Shown: positions 10,306 to 22,929 of the stretch, piece by piece
Layout of the letters: every line of letters starts with the position of its first letter
How positions within the stretch are numbered: position 1 is the first letter of the stretch
NCBI GenBank assembly: GCA_947044365.1
Contig: OX345636.1
Span: forward strand, 59,523,537-59,587,536
Length of the DNA stretch: 64,000 bases
Direction of reading: 5' to 3'
Source of the DNA: Petrosia ficiformis
Lineage: Eukaryota; Porifera; Demospongiae; Haplosclerida; Petrosiidae
Made by a program: the position numbers and the translations under genes
The notes under the pieces: generated by a model
Told to the model about the DNA's origin: nothing
What the model saw: only the letters and a program-made list of their open reading frames with translations
The model's database searches: none

Positions 10306-12239
10306 GTAAGTGATTATATATTAATTGTTATACACATGTAATATAATGGTTATAATATACAATTGAATACAATCATTAAGGTTACGGTACATACATGTAT
10401 ATACGAAAATCTGATCGTATTTATTTAAATGTAATATTAGAATAATATTTCAACTGACCAATGGCTGATGCTAGCACTATATACATGTAGTTATAAATCA
10501 AAAATAAGTTCATCCAATACATATTTTGATGTGATCTCCAGGTAAATATTTTCTATAAAGCTATAGCTACATGTAGGCCATCATGTGACATTTTTATTTT
10601 GCTAAACATTCAAGAGAAGCAGCAAATCATGATTATTCATGATTTGTATCTCGTAACCTTCATGACAAAAAATTCCAAACAAACTTTAACTATTAATTCG
10701 GTCAGTCAATCAGTTCACAAACTTAAAACTAATATTAAACTTTATGGTTTCATTTGTTACTTGAAAGTTTATAAAAATAATGTATACATGTTATTACAGG
10801 ATTTCCATAAATTAGTCTCCTCTCCAGACTCCATAGTGCAAAATAGTCTGGTAATTTTGGCCAACATTCCTGTCACATGTAGTGACATAGCCAATCAGAT
10901 CCCTCAGTTTATTAATTGATCACATGATTTTTTTTTAATTCAAAAATGTCATATTAAAACCTGTAATAAACAAATCTGTAACAAAGGTTGTGAAGCATCC
11001 CAGATATCAGCCTTCTACTATCATATGGAGAGTATGATTTAATTCAAGTAACAAACTTGTAGATTCAAATATTTGTTAAGTACAAGTAGGTTGAGTTAAT
11101 CATGTGACAGTCACCCGATTAGGACATCGTTGTGCCAACCATTGTGGAATATTTTGTTCTACAGTGGGAATGGCAATCTGGGAATGTGACTATCTGTAAA
11201 TAGTGTCATACTATAAGAGTGCTGTAACATTGTGGGGTGAGCCTGATAGCAAATTGTTCAGATAATTTCTGAGTATGCTGCTAAATAGAATACATGTATG
11301 TGGTATTATGTACGACATATACACATGTACATGTACATATAGAAGGATTTCAGTACCAACTCCCTAGTGTGGGAGTCACTCGTGCTTACCCCAATTATTA
11401 GATAGTATTTATACTTGTAACCCCATCATGACAACAGTTACAAGTATTACTAAACACATGTATTATAAACATGTATATTAGTGATCATATGATTATATGT
11501 ATAGTAAACTAGTAGTTGATATAATCTCACAAGTTAATAGATTGTCTTGTACTGATATAATCAGCTTTTTCCTTCTTTATGCAGTACTTGTACATGTAGT
11601 TTATAAAGTGTCAAATATAATGTCAATTGAAATGTATTGTAGCCATTTATTCCAGGCCATCCATTTTTAATTTCGTAAAACATTATTGGTTACAATTGTG
11701 GTTATACAATCTACACCCACTTGATTTGAAAGTGTTATGATGGACAATGTTTCTTTTGTATCTGGTTCTTGTATATGAGCTTATCAAAAACACTGATGTT
11801 CAATATATTGTATTATCAGTACCTGACATTATTAAGTTCACATACTATCACAGTGTACTTTGTGAGTGAAGTACACTGTACTTCAAATGTACTACACCAT
11901 ATTTCACATAAGTACTATGCTATCACATACAAATGTAATGGGAATTAACACACAACTATGATTACAGTACAATGTAGTACAACTATATATTATTATACTA
12001 ATTAGGAGTGCAGTTGACTATCACCTTATTAAAGTGTAGCTCCCATCATAGTATGTAAACTTAATTAAGTCAGGTACTACATGTACATGTATACATGTTG
12101 ATATTATAATACCTCTAGTATACATGTATGTACATGTACATGTGGTATGTATAATACATGTATGTACATGTACATAAAAATGATGTTCACGTGCATTGTA
12201 CATGTAGTATGTTACATGTACATGTATTATACATTTACA
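10306..12239. other. Intron 2, old diverged repeat copies
   Basis: Positions 10925-11030 resemble 22960-23040 and 40680-40760. Positions 11100-11490 resemble 20430-20860 and 45030-45480 (for example the stretch around GACAACAGTTACAAGTATTA). These are older, more diverged members of the intron-wide repeat blocks. An isolated MITE terminus is at 11778-11795. Positions 11980-12480 are extremely rich in TACATG. Confidence 0.6.
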
Positions 12240-12697
12240 TGTACATACTTGTACGTGTACTGTAATTAATACACATGTACATGTGTACATACTATAGTAT
12301 GTACATGTACGTATACTGTACATGTACTTCTTCACTATAATTATTACACCTACATGTACATACATGTACAATAATACATGTTAATACTATACATCATCTT
12401 CATACTATAGTACATATTAGATGTACATGTATATATACTATGGTACTTCTACATGTACATGTACAACTACAGTAATGTTATAATACAGTATATAATCTGT
12501 ACTCAAAATTAAATGTGGGAAACATTGGCCACACCCACCATTAATTAATTAAACACTAATGCAAAATCTACAGACTCAGAGAATTCTAAAACTTTCATAA
12601 ATGCTTTTGAAACATTTCTAAGATGTTCATGCATGTACTATTACTTGACTGTCTATTACTATCCCATGTCTGAGTTCACCTAACTACATGTTACATG

Positions 12698-12857
12698 CCT
12701 TGCTTTGGCAACAAAATTAAATACCACTTCCTCATAACAACCGTACATAAGTATATATAGCTAGAGTAAAGGCAAAACACAAAGAAGCAATACTTACATG
12801 TATGCATGTATGGTTGTTATATGGAAGTGGAATTTAATTTTGTTCCCAAAGCAAGGC
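12698..12857. mobile_element. Foldback MITE
   Basis: The first about 50 bp (GCCTTGCTTTGGCAACAAAA onward) is nearly the exact reverse complement of the last about 50 bp. Related copies are at 35018-35178 and, longer and more intact, 58957-59199. Confidence 0.75.
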
Positions 12858-12914
12858 ACCATCCCAATCTTGTTCCTGTGCTTTTTTGGTTTACATATAA
12901 TTTTATTATTATAT

Positions 12915-13113
12915 CAGTGTTTTTGAAAAGGCACCATTGACCCAAAGAGCTTCTTAATTATTTAGCACTGCACAGTTCTCTCTTTGGGCCCACATGGTGC
13001 AATTAATTATGATTACATTGTCACTAACAGCTTTGTTAACTGGGTCAAGATGTTTCCAATGACATAACACTCTAACCATTGTTGAGCCAATTTGGCACAA
13101 GCTTCAAACTTAT
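12915..13113 (+). mobile_element. MITE of the CAGTGTTTTTGATAAG family
   Basis: Starts CAGTGTTTTTGAAAAG and carries the shared core (CATTGACCCAAAGAGCTTCT, then TTGAGCCAATTTGG), ending in CTTATCAAAC. Confidence 0.7.
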
Positions 13114-14269
13114 CAAACCCTCTAATCCCCACATACTTTAAAAAAAATGTTTTTATTATATAATCACAGTATAATAATTATTATTATTGTCAAGTATTGT
13201 CTCAATTATTTTCTTATCAGTTCTGCACTGTGAGTGCATTCATTAAAATAATAAGGCCCTTAATTAATCCTTACACAACTGTTGTTGAATATATGAGACA
13301 TTTGGTACCATATTGCATTTATGATCATGATATAGCATTCCAAGTGTCATGTTTGTCCTCAGTAGCAAGTCCTTATTAAATTAGAGAAAATCATGACAAC
13401 TATTTGAGCTGAAAATGGACTGACAAGGATTTTTAATGGATATCTCCATTTGTTCAGCATTCATAAGGGCAGCACCACATTGATACTTAGGTTTTCATGC
13501 ATTTGAGAGGGTAGGTAGAATATTTGTATTTATACATGTATCTTCTTGAATGAACGTATGTACATGTACATGTATATTCTGGTACATGTAGATGGTGTCA
13601 GGCTGTTAGCACCATCAAGATAGGAGACAAAATGACGGATGTAATACATTAAATATCCTCTATCCATTTTAGTATATTGTACATGTCAGTACAATGTCTC
13701 CATAAGTTACATGTACTGTACAACCTCTTAGAAGCAGTGCACATGGTAAATTTGAAAATATTTTCAGTCACTATTGATTTCATAGGCATAGCCAGACTTT
13801 TAAGATTGGGTGGGCCAGGTAAAGCATAGATCGGCACGCAAAGCATGCCAAAACATTTTAGCGTTAATAAATTCATGATAAGCGTAGTCTACCATTCGTG
13901 GCCAGGCAGACAAGTTGAGTTGGAGCTAGTTCAATTGACCCTAGCTGAATCTGCCATTGCATGCTGGTTCCATCATCTTTAATACACATGAACATCACTA
14001 TATACTTGAGAGCATTCAAACTCTCTGATGATCGCCGAGTATACGTATACGAGTGATTTTCACCTACACATGTATGAATAATTAATGAGAAAAGTCCCAA
14101 CTCAACACGAACGGACTTTAGTCGCCGTTTTTTTTCAACTGCACATGCGTATACCATATCGATATAAACAAATGTTATATCATATCGTATCGTGGCTTAT
14201 TACATGTATATCGTGATATGTCGATATATAGATATATCGTGGGAGCACTATCACAAATATACATGTACA

Positions 14270-15800
14270 TGCCCCAAATAATTTTTATTAATATAAAATT
14301 ATATTATATCATAGACAATTGATTAATAATAACTTACTACTTGACTTTAATGATATCTGTCAGCCATCTTGAAGATCGTGTAGACACTTGATAACAATAA
14401 ATACATGTACATGTATGTGCTTATGAAGGCATCTTCATCTATGTATATATTGGCAGTTATCATTGTAATATAATATTATAGCTACATGTATGTACATGTA
14501 CATGTATCTATGAATAATGTAATATTGTAATTCTTGTAGACTTATTGTGTCTGTTAGTCCTGATTTTATAATGCAGTCTGTTACTATTCTTAAAAGTAGG
14601 GCTAGGAATCTCCTGAGATTCTGAAATCGATTATCAAATTGATTGATAATCAATTAAAATCAGTAGAAGTAATTAGGCCAATTAAATACATTAATACAGG
14701 AAAATCCCCCATTTGATGATAAGGGTTCCTACGTATCACCTACATATTGTAGATTACTTGATATCACATGCTTGAAAAGTATATCTTCTGGAATAATTAG
14801 CATAATTTATATCACAGACTTATAATCGATAATTTTCAATATCGATAGATTAATTGATTAATCATCCCAGTCCTACTTAAAAGTCTATTTATAGTAACAT
14901 CATCCGTTTTGTATAAATTATAAGTATTGTGTACATTTGTATTTTGTAATCTTACTGATCTGTCCATTCAACAATAAACTGTTAACACTACAATTTATTG
15001 GGTTCTGTCTTCATGTAACCATTGTGGGATTATGTCATCATTATAATTATCATAACATTATTCTATACAGTATCATTGTTAGTATTGGGTGTGGTTTTAT
15101 ATTTTATAGAATCAAATGTGTTTCTATTTATAATAATGAATGGTTACATGAACAAACTGTCAGTTAACATCTCATTTGTAATGTATAATGTATGGATTGC
15201 CATCTTTTCAAGCCATCCTCTGAATTAATTCACATATTTTATGATCAATACATTTTCAGTGATCCTAATGGTGTGGATGTTCCATTGTATATTGTGTTAT
15301 ATTTGGTGTTTATTATGTCATTTTATTAGGTTACAAAAAGCTTTGCGGCCGCATAAACTGATCTTCAGAAGTGCTATTTTAGGTAAAGTTTCATTGTTAT
15401 CCAATCTTTATATGTCAAATCACAAAGAACTGGATAATCATTCTCTTAGGTTAATTGCTTTGGAGCATAATGGATCACATACAATTGAAACTAGACGTAA
15501 TGCTTACCTTCAATTGAACTACAAACTGTTCAGTTCACTTTTCTACTTACATGTAGTTTTGTATTGTCATTATAGTGACAATTGCCACTACAAGCAGTGG
15601 AATTCCCACTCTCTGTAGCAACATCTGGACAAAATGGTTAGAACAAATGATGGGCAGATACTTCCACTGTGAAATATGGAGGTCATATGTTGTACACATG
15701 TACAGTATATTAGAACAGAGCAATATGTACCAAACTCCTCCTATACATTTTAGCTTCATTAGTCTTGTTATATGTAAGAGAACAAACATTCCAGTAATCA
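14270..15800. repeat. Repeat block B (partners 17850-19070, 38220-38700, 43170-43310)
   Basis: Collinear, same-orientation copies. All share the stretch around TAACACTACAATTTA or the one around CCATCTTGAAGATCGT. The ORFs at 15022-15228 and 38320-38526 are copies of the same hydrophobic AT-rich reading frame. I treat them as non-coding repeat sequence. Confidence 0.75.
14597..14875. mobile_element. hAT-type MITE with perfect TSD CTTAAAAG
   Basis: The termini are TAGGGCTAGGA and the inverted ATCCCAGTCCTA. Both flanks are CTTAAAAG. Sister of 2429-2703 and, at the same target within block B, of 18175-18453. Confidence 0.88.
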
Positions 15801-16075
15801 AATATTTGTGATGTAAAATGTGTAAAGTAATGAATAACAGTAAGTACTATTAATTATTGAAATATGTATCCGTTAGATCACCATCTTAAATTTAGACTCT
15901 TTTTGTAATCTCTACTAGTCAAAGTGTACACTACCACATTTCTTAGCTACATGTACATACAACAAAGATTTGTACTGATGGGATTTCATTAAAATTATAA
16001 GTCAAACTTGTAAATTATATTGTAAATTATTATATGAATTATTTAATCTGTTGTATTTTCTTATATATTCTTTAG
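15801..16075. other. Intron 2, last part before exon 3
   Basis: AT-rich. Positions 15950-16000 resemble 40540-40590. The polypyrimidine tract and TTTAG acceptor end at 16075. Confidence 0.5.
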
Positions 16076-16165
16076 GATCATCAGACTCCGCTATTTTTTT
16101 GTCGAACTTTTGAAGCTACACAGTTACTATTGGACAAAGGGGCTCGAGTGGAGCATAAGGATCGG
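16076..16165 (+). CDS. Ankyrin-repeat exon 3 (shortened repeat)
   Basis: A 30-codon phase-0 exon from a TTTAG acceptor to a GTGAGT donor. It encodes D-H-Q-T-P-L-F-F, a short first helix, the EATQLLLDKGA second helix and RVEHKDR. The T-P-L, L-L-x-x-G-A and D-R positions fit an ankyrin repeat three residues shorter than usual, with F-F in place of the normal H-x-A. In frame with exons 2 and 4. Confidence 0.85.
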
Positions 16166-16182
16166 GTGAGTATATTATTATA

Positions 16183-16416
16183 GATGTTAAATATGGTTCA
16201 GTATGATAATTATGATGATAGAACATATAAATTATGTGAGTGTATAATTATACATGTAGATGTTAAATGTGGTTCAGTATGATAATTATGATGATAGAAC
16301 ATATAAATTATGTGAGTGTATAATTATACATGTAGATGTTAAATGTGGTTCAGTATGATATGATGATAGAACATATAAATTATGTGAGTGTATAATTATA
16401 CATGTAGATGTTAAAT
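16183..16416. repeat. 76-bp intronic minisatellite next to the exon 3 donor
   Basis: GATGTTAAAT starts at 16183, 16259, 16335 and 16407, giving periods of 76, 76 and 72. Each unit carries a GTGAGTG that copies the context of the real exon 3 donor (GTGAGTATAT at 16166); the copies are at 16236, 16312 and 16384. The array probably grew from a piece including the donor's downstream sequence. Confidence 0.9.
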
Positions 16417-17262
16417 TTAATATTATTACAATGATTTCATAGAAAGGTTTTGATTAAGCAATTCCTAAACACACATACCATATACTGTAGAGCAGGAATT
16501 ATTGTGATTGAAATAGGAAATATTGGACAATTGCTAAATGCAAAGTTTGAATCCACACATAGAACCTTTGTGAATGTGATTTAGTATCTACATTTCTACA
16601 GTACCTCCAGCTACTGTGTTAGTGAAAGCTAGCTAGTTATTTTAAGCAGGTAAGTCTAGAGAAAAAGTTACTTTTAAAAGTTGTGTGATAGCCAGATTGA
16701 AGTGGTCTGTTGTCACACATTAATTAGTAAAGCTATGTAAGTCAATTATATTTAATGTACTCTATAGCTATTAACAAGGTGTTGGAATATCTTTGAGAGT
16801 TTTCCAGTTACGCAGGTTTCACTGAATCTGTAGAATATTAAATTTGCTGCATTTAACATTTTCAATATGCATACTTTAGCAGACTTGCCTTTATGTATGT
16901 AATTTCCTCACTACATGTAGTTGCCAATAATTTCCTCTATACAGTATCAAGATGGTTGAACAGGTATTCATTTTGGTGGATCATGCATTACTCAGAATTA
17001 GTTTAGTCTTATTAACTATTTCCACTATTATATTATCATCATATTAAAAAAGGAAAAGGATCAATGTTTGTATAATAACTGTCTTAAAACAAGAATGAGA
17101 CTTTGTATATAGTATATAATATATAGCCCCTCTGCCTCCCTGTTTTCTTCCCTATTCATACATGTACTTTTTACTTGTATATGATTATCTTATCACTTTA
17201 AAAGCAAAGCAGTTTATTATATTAAAAATATCAAACATAACACCAATTGAAATATACAAATA
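16417..17262. other. Intron 3, unidentified AT-rich stretch
   Basis: No coding signal or recognised repeat beyond short TACATG words. Confidence 0.5.
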
Positions 17263-17658
17263 TTATGGCCTGTAGGGCAATCCCTATGATTTCTTTCCGC
17301 GAGGTTTAATGCATATAAATTATTTTATAATTATGTTTGTGTAACATATATAACTATGTGTTGTATACATAGTTGTGTCATTCTGGGTGTCTCGGTCAAT
17401 TAAGAAAGATTAGCAGAAAGAAAGCAGCTTGTAGCTTACATAGAAACTGGTACTAATAGCTATTCTACCTGAAATATATTCATAAAGTTCTATAAGATCT
17501 TTTAAAAAGTAAGAAGAGTAGATAATGAAAATAATAACTATAATAGGCTGTTGTGTTTCAAACATGAGAAAGTCAGCCATGATTACTGAATGCTGGATAC
17601 CACAAAGCAATAATAATTGTAAGGATACTTTTATCTCCGTAATTATACATGTATCTTG
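17263..17658 (-). mobile_element. Hairpin-ended element, reverse copy
   Basis: Starts TTATGGCCTGTAGGGC (hairpin end), then ATCCCTATGATTTCTTT, and runs through the shared interior (AGCTTGTAGCTTAC, GTAGATAATGA) to the other end near CTTG at 17658. No coding capacity. Confidence 0.75.
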
Positions 17659-18174
17659 TTTCCCAGTCCATCTTACAGATAGGGTACTACATAATTATCT
17701 AAACAATTGACTATAAATGAATAATATTGCCTGGGCCATGACCCAGGCTAGCCCTGTGCTTGCTACACCTATGATAGATTTCTCATCAATCCTTGTAGTG
17801 ACTAACTCTCTAAAATAAGGACACCTTGCTGTTATGTAAAGCAGTCACGAATATACATGCCCCAAATAATTTTTATTAATATAAAATTATATGATATCAT
17901 GGACAATTGATTAATAATAACTTACTACTTGACAATTATCTACTTTAATGATATCTATCCGCCATCTTGAAGATCGTATAGACACTTGATAATAATAAAT
18001 ACATGTATGTGCTTATGAAGGCATCTTCATCTACGTATATATTGGCAGTTATCATTGTAATAGAATATTATAGCTATGTACATATACATGTATATATGAA
18101 TAATGTAATATTGTAATTCTTGTAGACTTATTGTGTCTGTTAGTCCTGATGCATTCTGTTACTATTCTTAAAAG

Positions 18175-18453
18175 TAGGGCTGGAAATCAGTTGAGATTCT
18201 GAAATGGATTATCAAATTGATTGATAATCAATGGAAGTAATTAAGCCAATTAAGTAAATTAATACAGGAATCTCCTCCCATTTGATGATTAAAAAGGTTT
18301 CCCGTAACTTACATATTGTACATTACTTGATATCACATGCTTGAAAAGTATATCTTCTGGAATAATTAGCATAATTGATATCACAGACTTATAATTGATA
18401 ATCAGAAGAATTTTCAATATCGATTGATTAATAGATTAATCATCCCAGTCCTA
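18175..18453. mobile_element. hAT-type MITE, third copy, TSD separated by a CATGTA insertion
   Basis: Starts TAGGGCTGGAAAT after CTTAAAAG and ends AGTCCTA. The right CTTAAAAG is displaced by six bases (CATGTA, 18454-18459), unlike the sister copy at 14597. Confidence 0.85.
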
Positions 18454-18591
18454 CATGTACTTAAAAGTCTATTTATAGTAACATCATCCTGATAAGCACA
18501 TTGATTTAAAAGATTGCACTCTGGCTCTGTAATGATATTCATAACTCTTATTAATTTTAAAAACATATTTCAGCTACATGTACATAAACAG

Positions 18592-18766
18592 CAGTGTTTC
18601 TCCCAGGATAAATATTAAGTGTGAGGGAGTGCATCAGTGGTACATGACATTTGGGCAACAATGTTCAATCAGTGTTGTAAAACAGTGTTTTTAAAATTCA
18701 AAACTAAATGGTAGGGGAGCAAGACTGATATAGCGCCATGGTACCACCCTTTATGGGGGAAACACT
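18592..18766. mobile_element. Short hAT-type MITE
   Basis: The ends CAGTGTTTCTCCCA and the inverted GGGGGAAACACT are flanked by ATAAACAG and AAAAACAG (7 of 8 bases match). The paralogous block near 15350 shows no such insertion. Confidence 0.75.
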
Positions 18767-19132
18767 AAAAACAGGTCTTCAGAGAAGTGCTTGTTTCAGT
18801 TAAAGTTTTGTTTTTATCCAATTCTTATATGCCTAATCACAAAGAGCTGGATAATCAAACTCTTAGGTACACTGTACATTTCTCTGGAGTGTAATGGATC
18901 ACATACAATTGAAACTACACATGCATGTACTTGTACATGTAATGATTAACTACAAACTGTTCAGTCCACTTTCCTACTTACATGTAGTTTTGTATTGTCA
19001 CTATAGTGACAATTGTCACTACAAACAGTGGAATTCTCACTCTCTGTAGCAACATCTCGTATATGTATTGATGTTCATGTTTTGCAGGTCATCCTACATA
19101 GAGGGTGTATGCAACCATATCTAAACATTTGC

Positions 19133-19170
19133 TTAACCCTTAGAGGACTGATGTCACATATATGTGACAT
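19133..19170 (+). mobile_element. Possible piggyBac-like terminus at TTAA
   Basis: TTAA (19133-19136) is followed by CCCTTAGAGGACTG and a perfect 20-bp palindrome ATGTCACATATATGTGACAT (19151-19170). TTAA plus CCCTT is the style of piggyBac-like element ends. No matching right end (AGGG next to TTAA) was found, so this would be a truncated copy. Confidence 0.4.
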
Positions 19171-20189
19171 TTCACTCCTACGTGGTTCGCCGTCTGTTCC
19201 TAGCTACACGAAGCTGTCCAAATGGTTGTAATTGGCGTCAGGCACAAGTTGATGAACCTGGCTAAAAAATTTGATGGTTTTCTGGCCACCTTTTGGCCTA
19301 AATAACAATCATGGGGGAAATTTTAAGGGGGGGTGTCCCCCTGTTAATGCGGGGGTTCGAAGTGGGTGCAGCCCTCTCGCTGCCGACGAATTTTGCATTT
19401 TTTGATCATGCCCACGTTGTCTGGTGGGTACCTGAGGCATTTTCCTTGCTGTGAAACCTGAAATCGTGGGTGTAGCTGGTGCCAACATGCAGTGGGGTCA
19501 TTTTGTTAGCCCCAGTTCCAGTCAAAAGAAGGAGAGCACTGCATTTGATTTGATCCTACGAAGTGCTTGGGGACTTTCTTGACTTTTTTGAATGGTCATT
19601 CTAATTATTTGCTCGGAAAATGGCCGATGGCCGACTGTAATATTGTACACTGCAAGGGCATTATTAAGTGTAGCTGCTGATTTTATAATAGTGATGTGGT
19701 AGTTCATTACATTTGTTTATCACATCAGTTTAGTTTGACTAACTCCGTCTGTATCTATTCTGAAGGAGGAGAGCACATGCAACTCAAATTGACCTTAATA
19801 TAAAATAGTTATGAATTAATTGAAATAATTGAATATAGTAACACAAAGTGTGACTTGTATAATATACTATTTGTGATGTAATTTTCGAAAGACACATTTT
19901 CCCCAAAAATAATTCAATCCAATGTTTATCTTTAATCACTTGCTTTTATGCTATTTAATACAATAACATTTGTTATCAGGAAGAGCTATTATTAATCTTC
20001 TTAAAATATTGAATTTCATTAATTTCCAGTACAAATGGTGGACTTATGAGCTAATTATTAATTTGATCAAAATTATTTTGCAGGAAGTGTCCTTTTCCTA
20101 ACATTAGATCACATGTTGTATGATAGTTATATTTCATGTACATATATATTTTGTGGAATACACTTTTTCTACATAAGATATAACTGCTC
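19171..20189. other. Intron 3, unique stretch with higher GC
   Basis: 19170-19520 is more GC-rich than its surroundings (for example the G-rich run at 19327 and GTTCGAAGTGGGTGCAGCCC). It probably belongs to the element whose end is at 19133. No reading frame is recognisable. 19880-20100 resembles 21900-22140 weakly. Confidence 0.4.
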
Positions 20190-22866
20190 CACACATGTAT
20201 ACACATGCTTTAATAATTCCTAAGAAGTTTTGTGATAATAACAATTAAACAATGATTACGATACCCTTCCGCCTACTCTTCGCAGCGAGGGTAACAACAG
20301 TACATAACCAGACTGTTTTTTGCCGTAGTGCTTGGAAGTCTGGAGACGAGACTAGCCACTATTGGAGACTGTGCCTCACCACAGATAACATATACACATG
20401 TAGATTGGAATATTTGTAATACACGTAGGTTGAGTGAATCAGGTGACAATCACCTGATTATGATTATCACTGATGATCATCAGGAATGTTAGACAAATTT
20501 GGCAGACTGTTTTTCTCCATGGGGCATGGTAGTATGGGGATAAGACTTTCTGTAAAAAATAGTCTCATATTAGAAGAACGCTGTGACATTGTTGGGTGAG
20601 CCTACATGATGGTGACAATACAACATGTGGTATTACTTACACAGCTACATGTAAATAGAACATGTGGTATTACTTACAGCACATACATGTACATGTACAA
20701 CATGTACATTTAGAGCGATTTCAGTAGCAACTTTCTAGTGTTGGACTCACTCAGGCTCATCCCAATTATTTGTACTTGTAACCCCATCATGACAACAGTT
20801 ACAAGTATTACCACATGTTTTATGAACATGTATTAATGTGTATTAGTGATCACATGATTATAAATATACATTTATATGTTTAAGTAAATTATATTACATG
20901 TACATACATGTTAATACTATAGTGCATACATGTATTATATATTCAGTACATGTACATACTATGGTAATGTTATAATATATAAATTGTTTTATACTTATAT
21001 ATTCTGCTTTTTATGTTTCGGTTCAAATTACATGTAATATAAGTAATCAGTAACAATTAATAATTGCTTAAGGTAAGAATATTGAAAGAATACTTCAGTT
21101 TCATTAAAGATCTGTGTACCTAGACTACAGTTGCATGCACTTTGTAAATTTGGGGTGGGACTGTAGCCTCCCTGTTTTCTTCTCCCTCCATAGGAATACA
21201 TTTTTTCTCTGTATATGACTATATTGATTTTCTTTATTATTACTATGAAAATCAAAACATTGTGAAACAGTTTATAAAAGTATCAAACATAATGTCAATA
21301 GAAATGTATTGATGGCCATTTTTTTGCAAGCCATCCTATATACATGTACAGTACATGTAGATGGTAGTACCATTATTACTGTAGTATGTACATTTACATG
21401 TACTACATGTACATGTATTATAGTATTATAATAATAAGTACAAGTACTAATATGTACGTATGTATATTATACATACAGTATGAACATGTACAGTAGTCCT
21501 TAATAATAAGTTCACATAGCATTGTTGTAGTACACAAGTAGTACTCTACACTCCATAAAACACTGAAAGAGCATATTATTATGCATACTACACTTAATAA
21601 AATAATAAACAGCAGTGACATTTGAGCTCCACCTTCTACTACTAACTAACTAACCTTTCTTTACCTCTACATGTATAACTCTCCCATTTTATATAACTAG
21701 AGTCTGTAACTTACATGTACTTTGGTGGAAAGAAGAGTTGTTAAGAAAGCTATACATGTATAAATGTTAAATGTATGTATGATGCACTATCAGCAGGAAG
21801 ATAGCAAGGCACATATCACGCCCCCATTGATATTATAAGATACAAAAACCACTCTATATTGCCATTTAATTTCCTTAATAAGCATGAGCAAAATGCAACA
21901 GTTCATGAGTTGGTTTTGGTTTTAGAGCAACAGGAACTCACAAAACTAGTACAACTAGTACAACTAGTACAACTGTACTCCAAAAATACTTTAGATGAAA
22001 CACTTCCTTCAATTGCTCATTTAATAACATTTGGTATCAGGAAGAGCTATTATTAATCTTCTTAGATACTGAATTTCAGTACAAAATAGTGGACTTACGT
22101 ATGAGCTATTAACATTAATTTGATCAAAATTGTTTTACAGGAAAGTGTCTCTTTCCAAAAATTAGGTCACATATTGCATGGTAGTTATATTTCATGTACA
22201 TATATATACATGCTTTTTCTACATAAGCTATAACTATTCCTCTACATGTAATCACATATACACATAGTCACACACATGCTTTTATTGCTTTAACAATTCC
22301 TAAGAAATTTTGTGATAATAATCAGATATGGGTTCACTTACAATTACAATTGTAATTGAGGTCAATTACAATTACAATTATGTAGTTGTAATTGTACTGT
22401 AATTGAAACATTTGTATTGATGCTATTTTTAATCATAAGGATTTTACTTTCATTCATTCATTCTATACCAAATTATTAAAATGTAATGGTTATTATACAT
22501 GTAGACACTTTCATTTTAGAATTTATGCTACCGGCTTAGAGATATTGCTGTAATTATATTGTAATTGCATGCGACTGTACATGTAATTGTAGTTGAATGT
22601 CACAATTGTAATTGTAATTAACCAGTGGTAGCTACACTGACAATAATTGAAGCTGTAATTGTAATTGGCCTTTTGTAATTGAACCCAGACCTGGTACACA
22701 TACATGTAGATGTACATAACCACTATTAATTAATTTATATTCAAATGTCACCTGAAATAATTGGAACAGAGTGTTTGTATAAATGTAGCATTGTTAAGTA
22801 AATTCTTAGCTTGATACACCTACTATTATTACACTATATATAAGAGAACAACTACATTTTGTATTT
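20190..22866. repeat. Duplicated block C, copy 1 upstream part (partner 44790-48310)
   Basis: Collinear and same orientation, with few substitutions. The copies differ by indels. Copy 1 lacks about 610 bp present at 46475-47088, and lacks the MITE at 47186. The boundary at 22866 falls inside GTATTTAG, where the next block begins. Confidence 0.88.
22323..22694. mobile_element. AATTGTAATT-rich MITE
   Basis: The ends ATGGGTTCACTTACAATTAC and the inverted TTGTAATTGAACCCAGACC are imperfect inverted repeats. The interior is dominated by ATTACAATTACAATT. Copies within the same duplicated block are at 27249-27622 and 47772-48144. Confidence 0.75.
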
Positions 22867-22929
22867 AGCACACGCAGTGACATCCCATTCCTTGAATTTG
22901 TAATGTATAATCATATAACTCAGTGTATT

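Larger units (their letters stand above)
12240..14030. repeat. Duplicated block A (partner 34610-36700)
   Basis: Near-collinear with 34610-36700 in the same orientation. It contains the foldback element at 12698, the MITE at 12915 and the segment around 13640-13920. The partner has an extra MITE at 36294 and three extra CATGTA units at 36172. ORFs inside it are not conserved between copies and are not genes. Confidence 0.85.
17700..19070. repeat. Repeat blocks I and B, second copy
   Basis: 17700-17860 matches 36765-36900. 17850-18500 matches 14270-14890 including its MITE. 18770-19070 matches 15350-15620. The copy is interrupted by the 18592 MITE and ends at about 19068. Confidence 0.75.

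Noticed and set aside
15022..15228. Hydrophobic ORF also found at 38320-38526
   Set aside because: Conserved because the whole block B is duplicated; surrounding non-coding sequence is equally conserved and there is no domain.
21418..21621. Minus-strand ORF starting MSLLFIILLSV, also at 29125, 33449 and 46082
   Set aside because: Lies in the block H/C repeats; each copy has a different C-terminus and ORF length.
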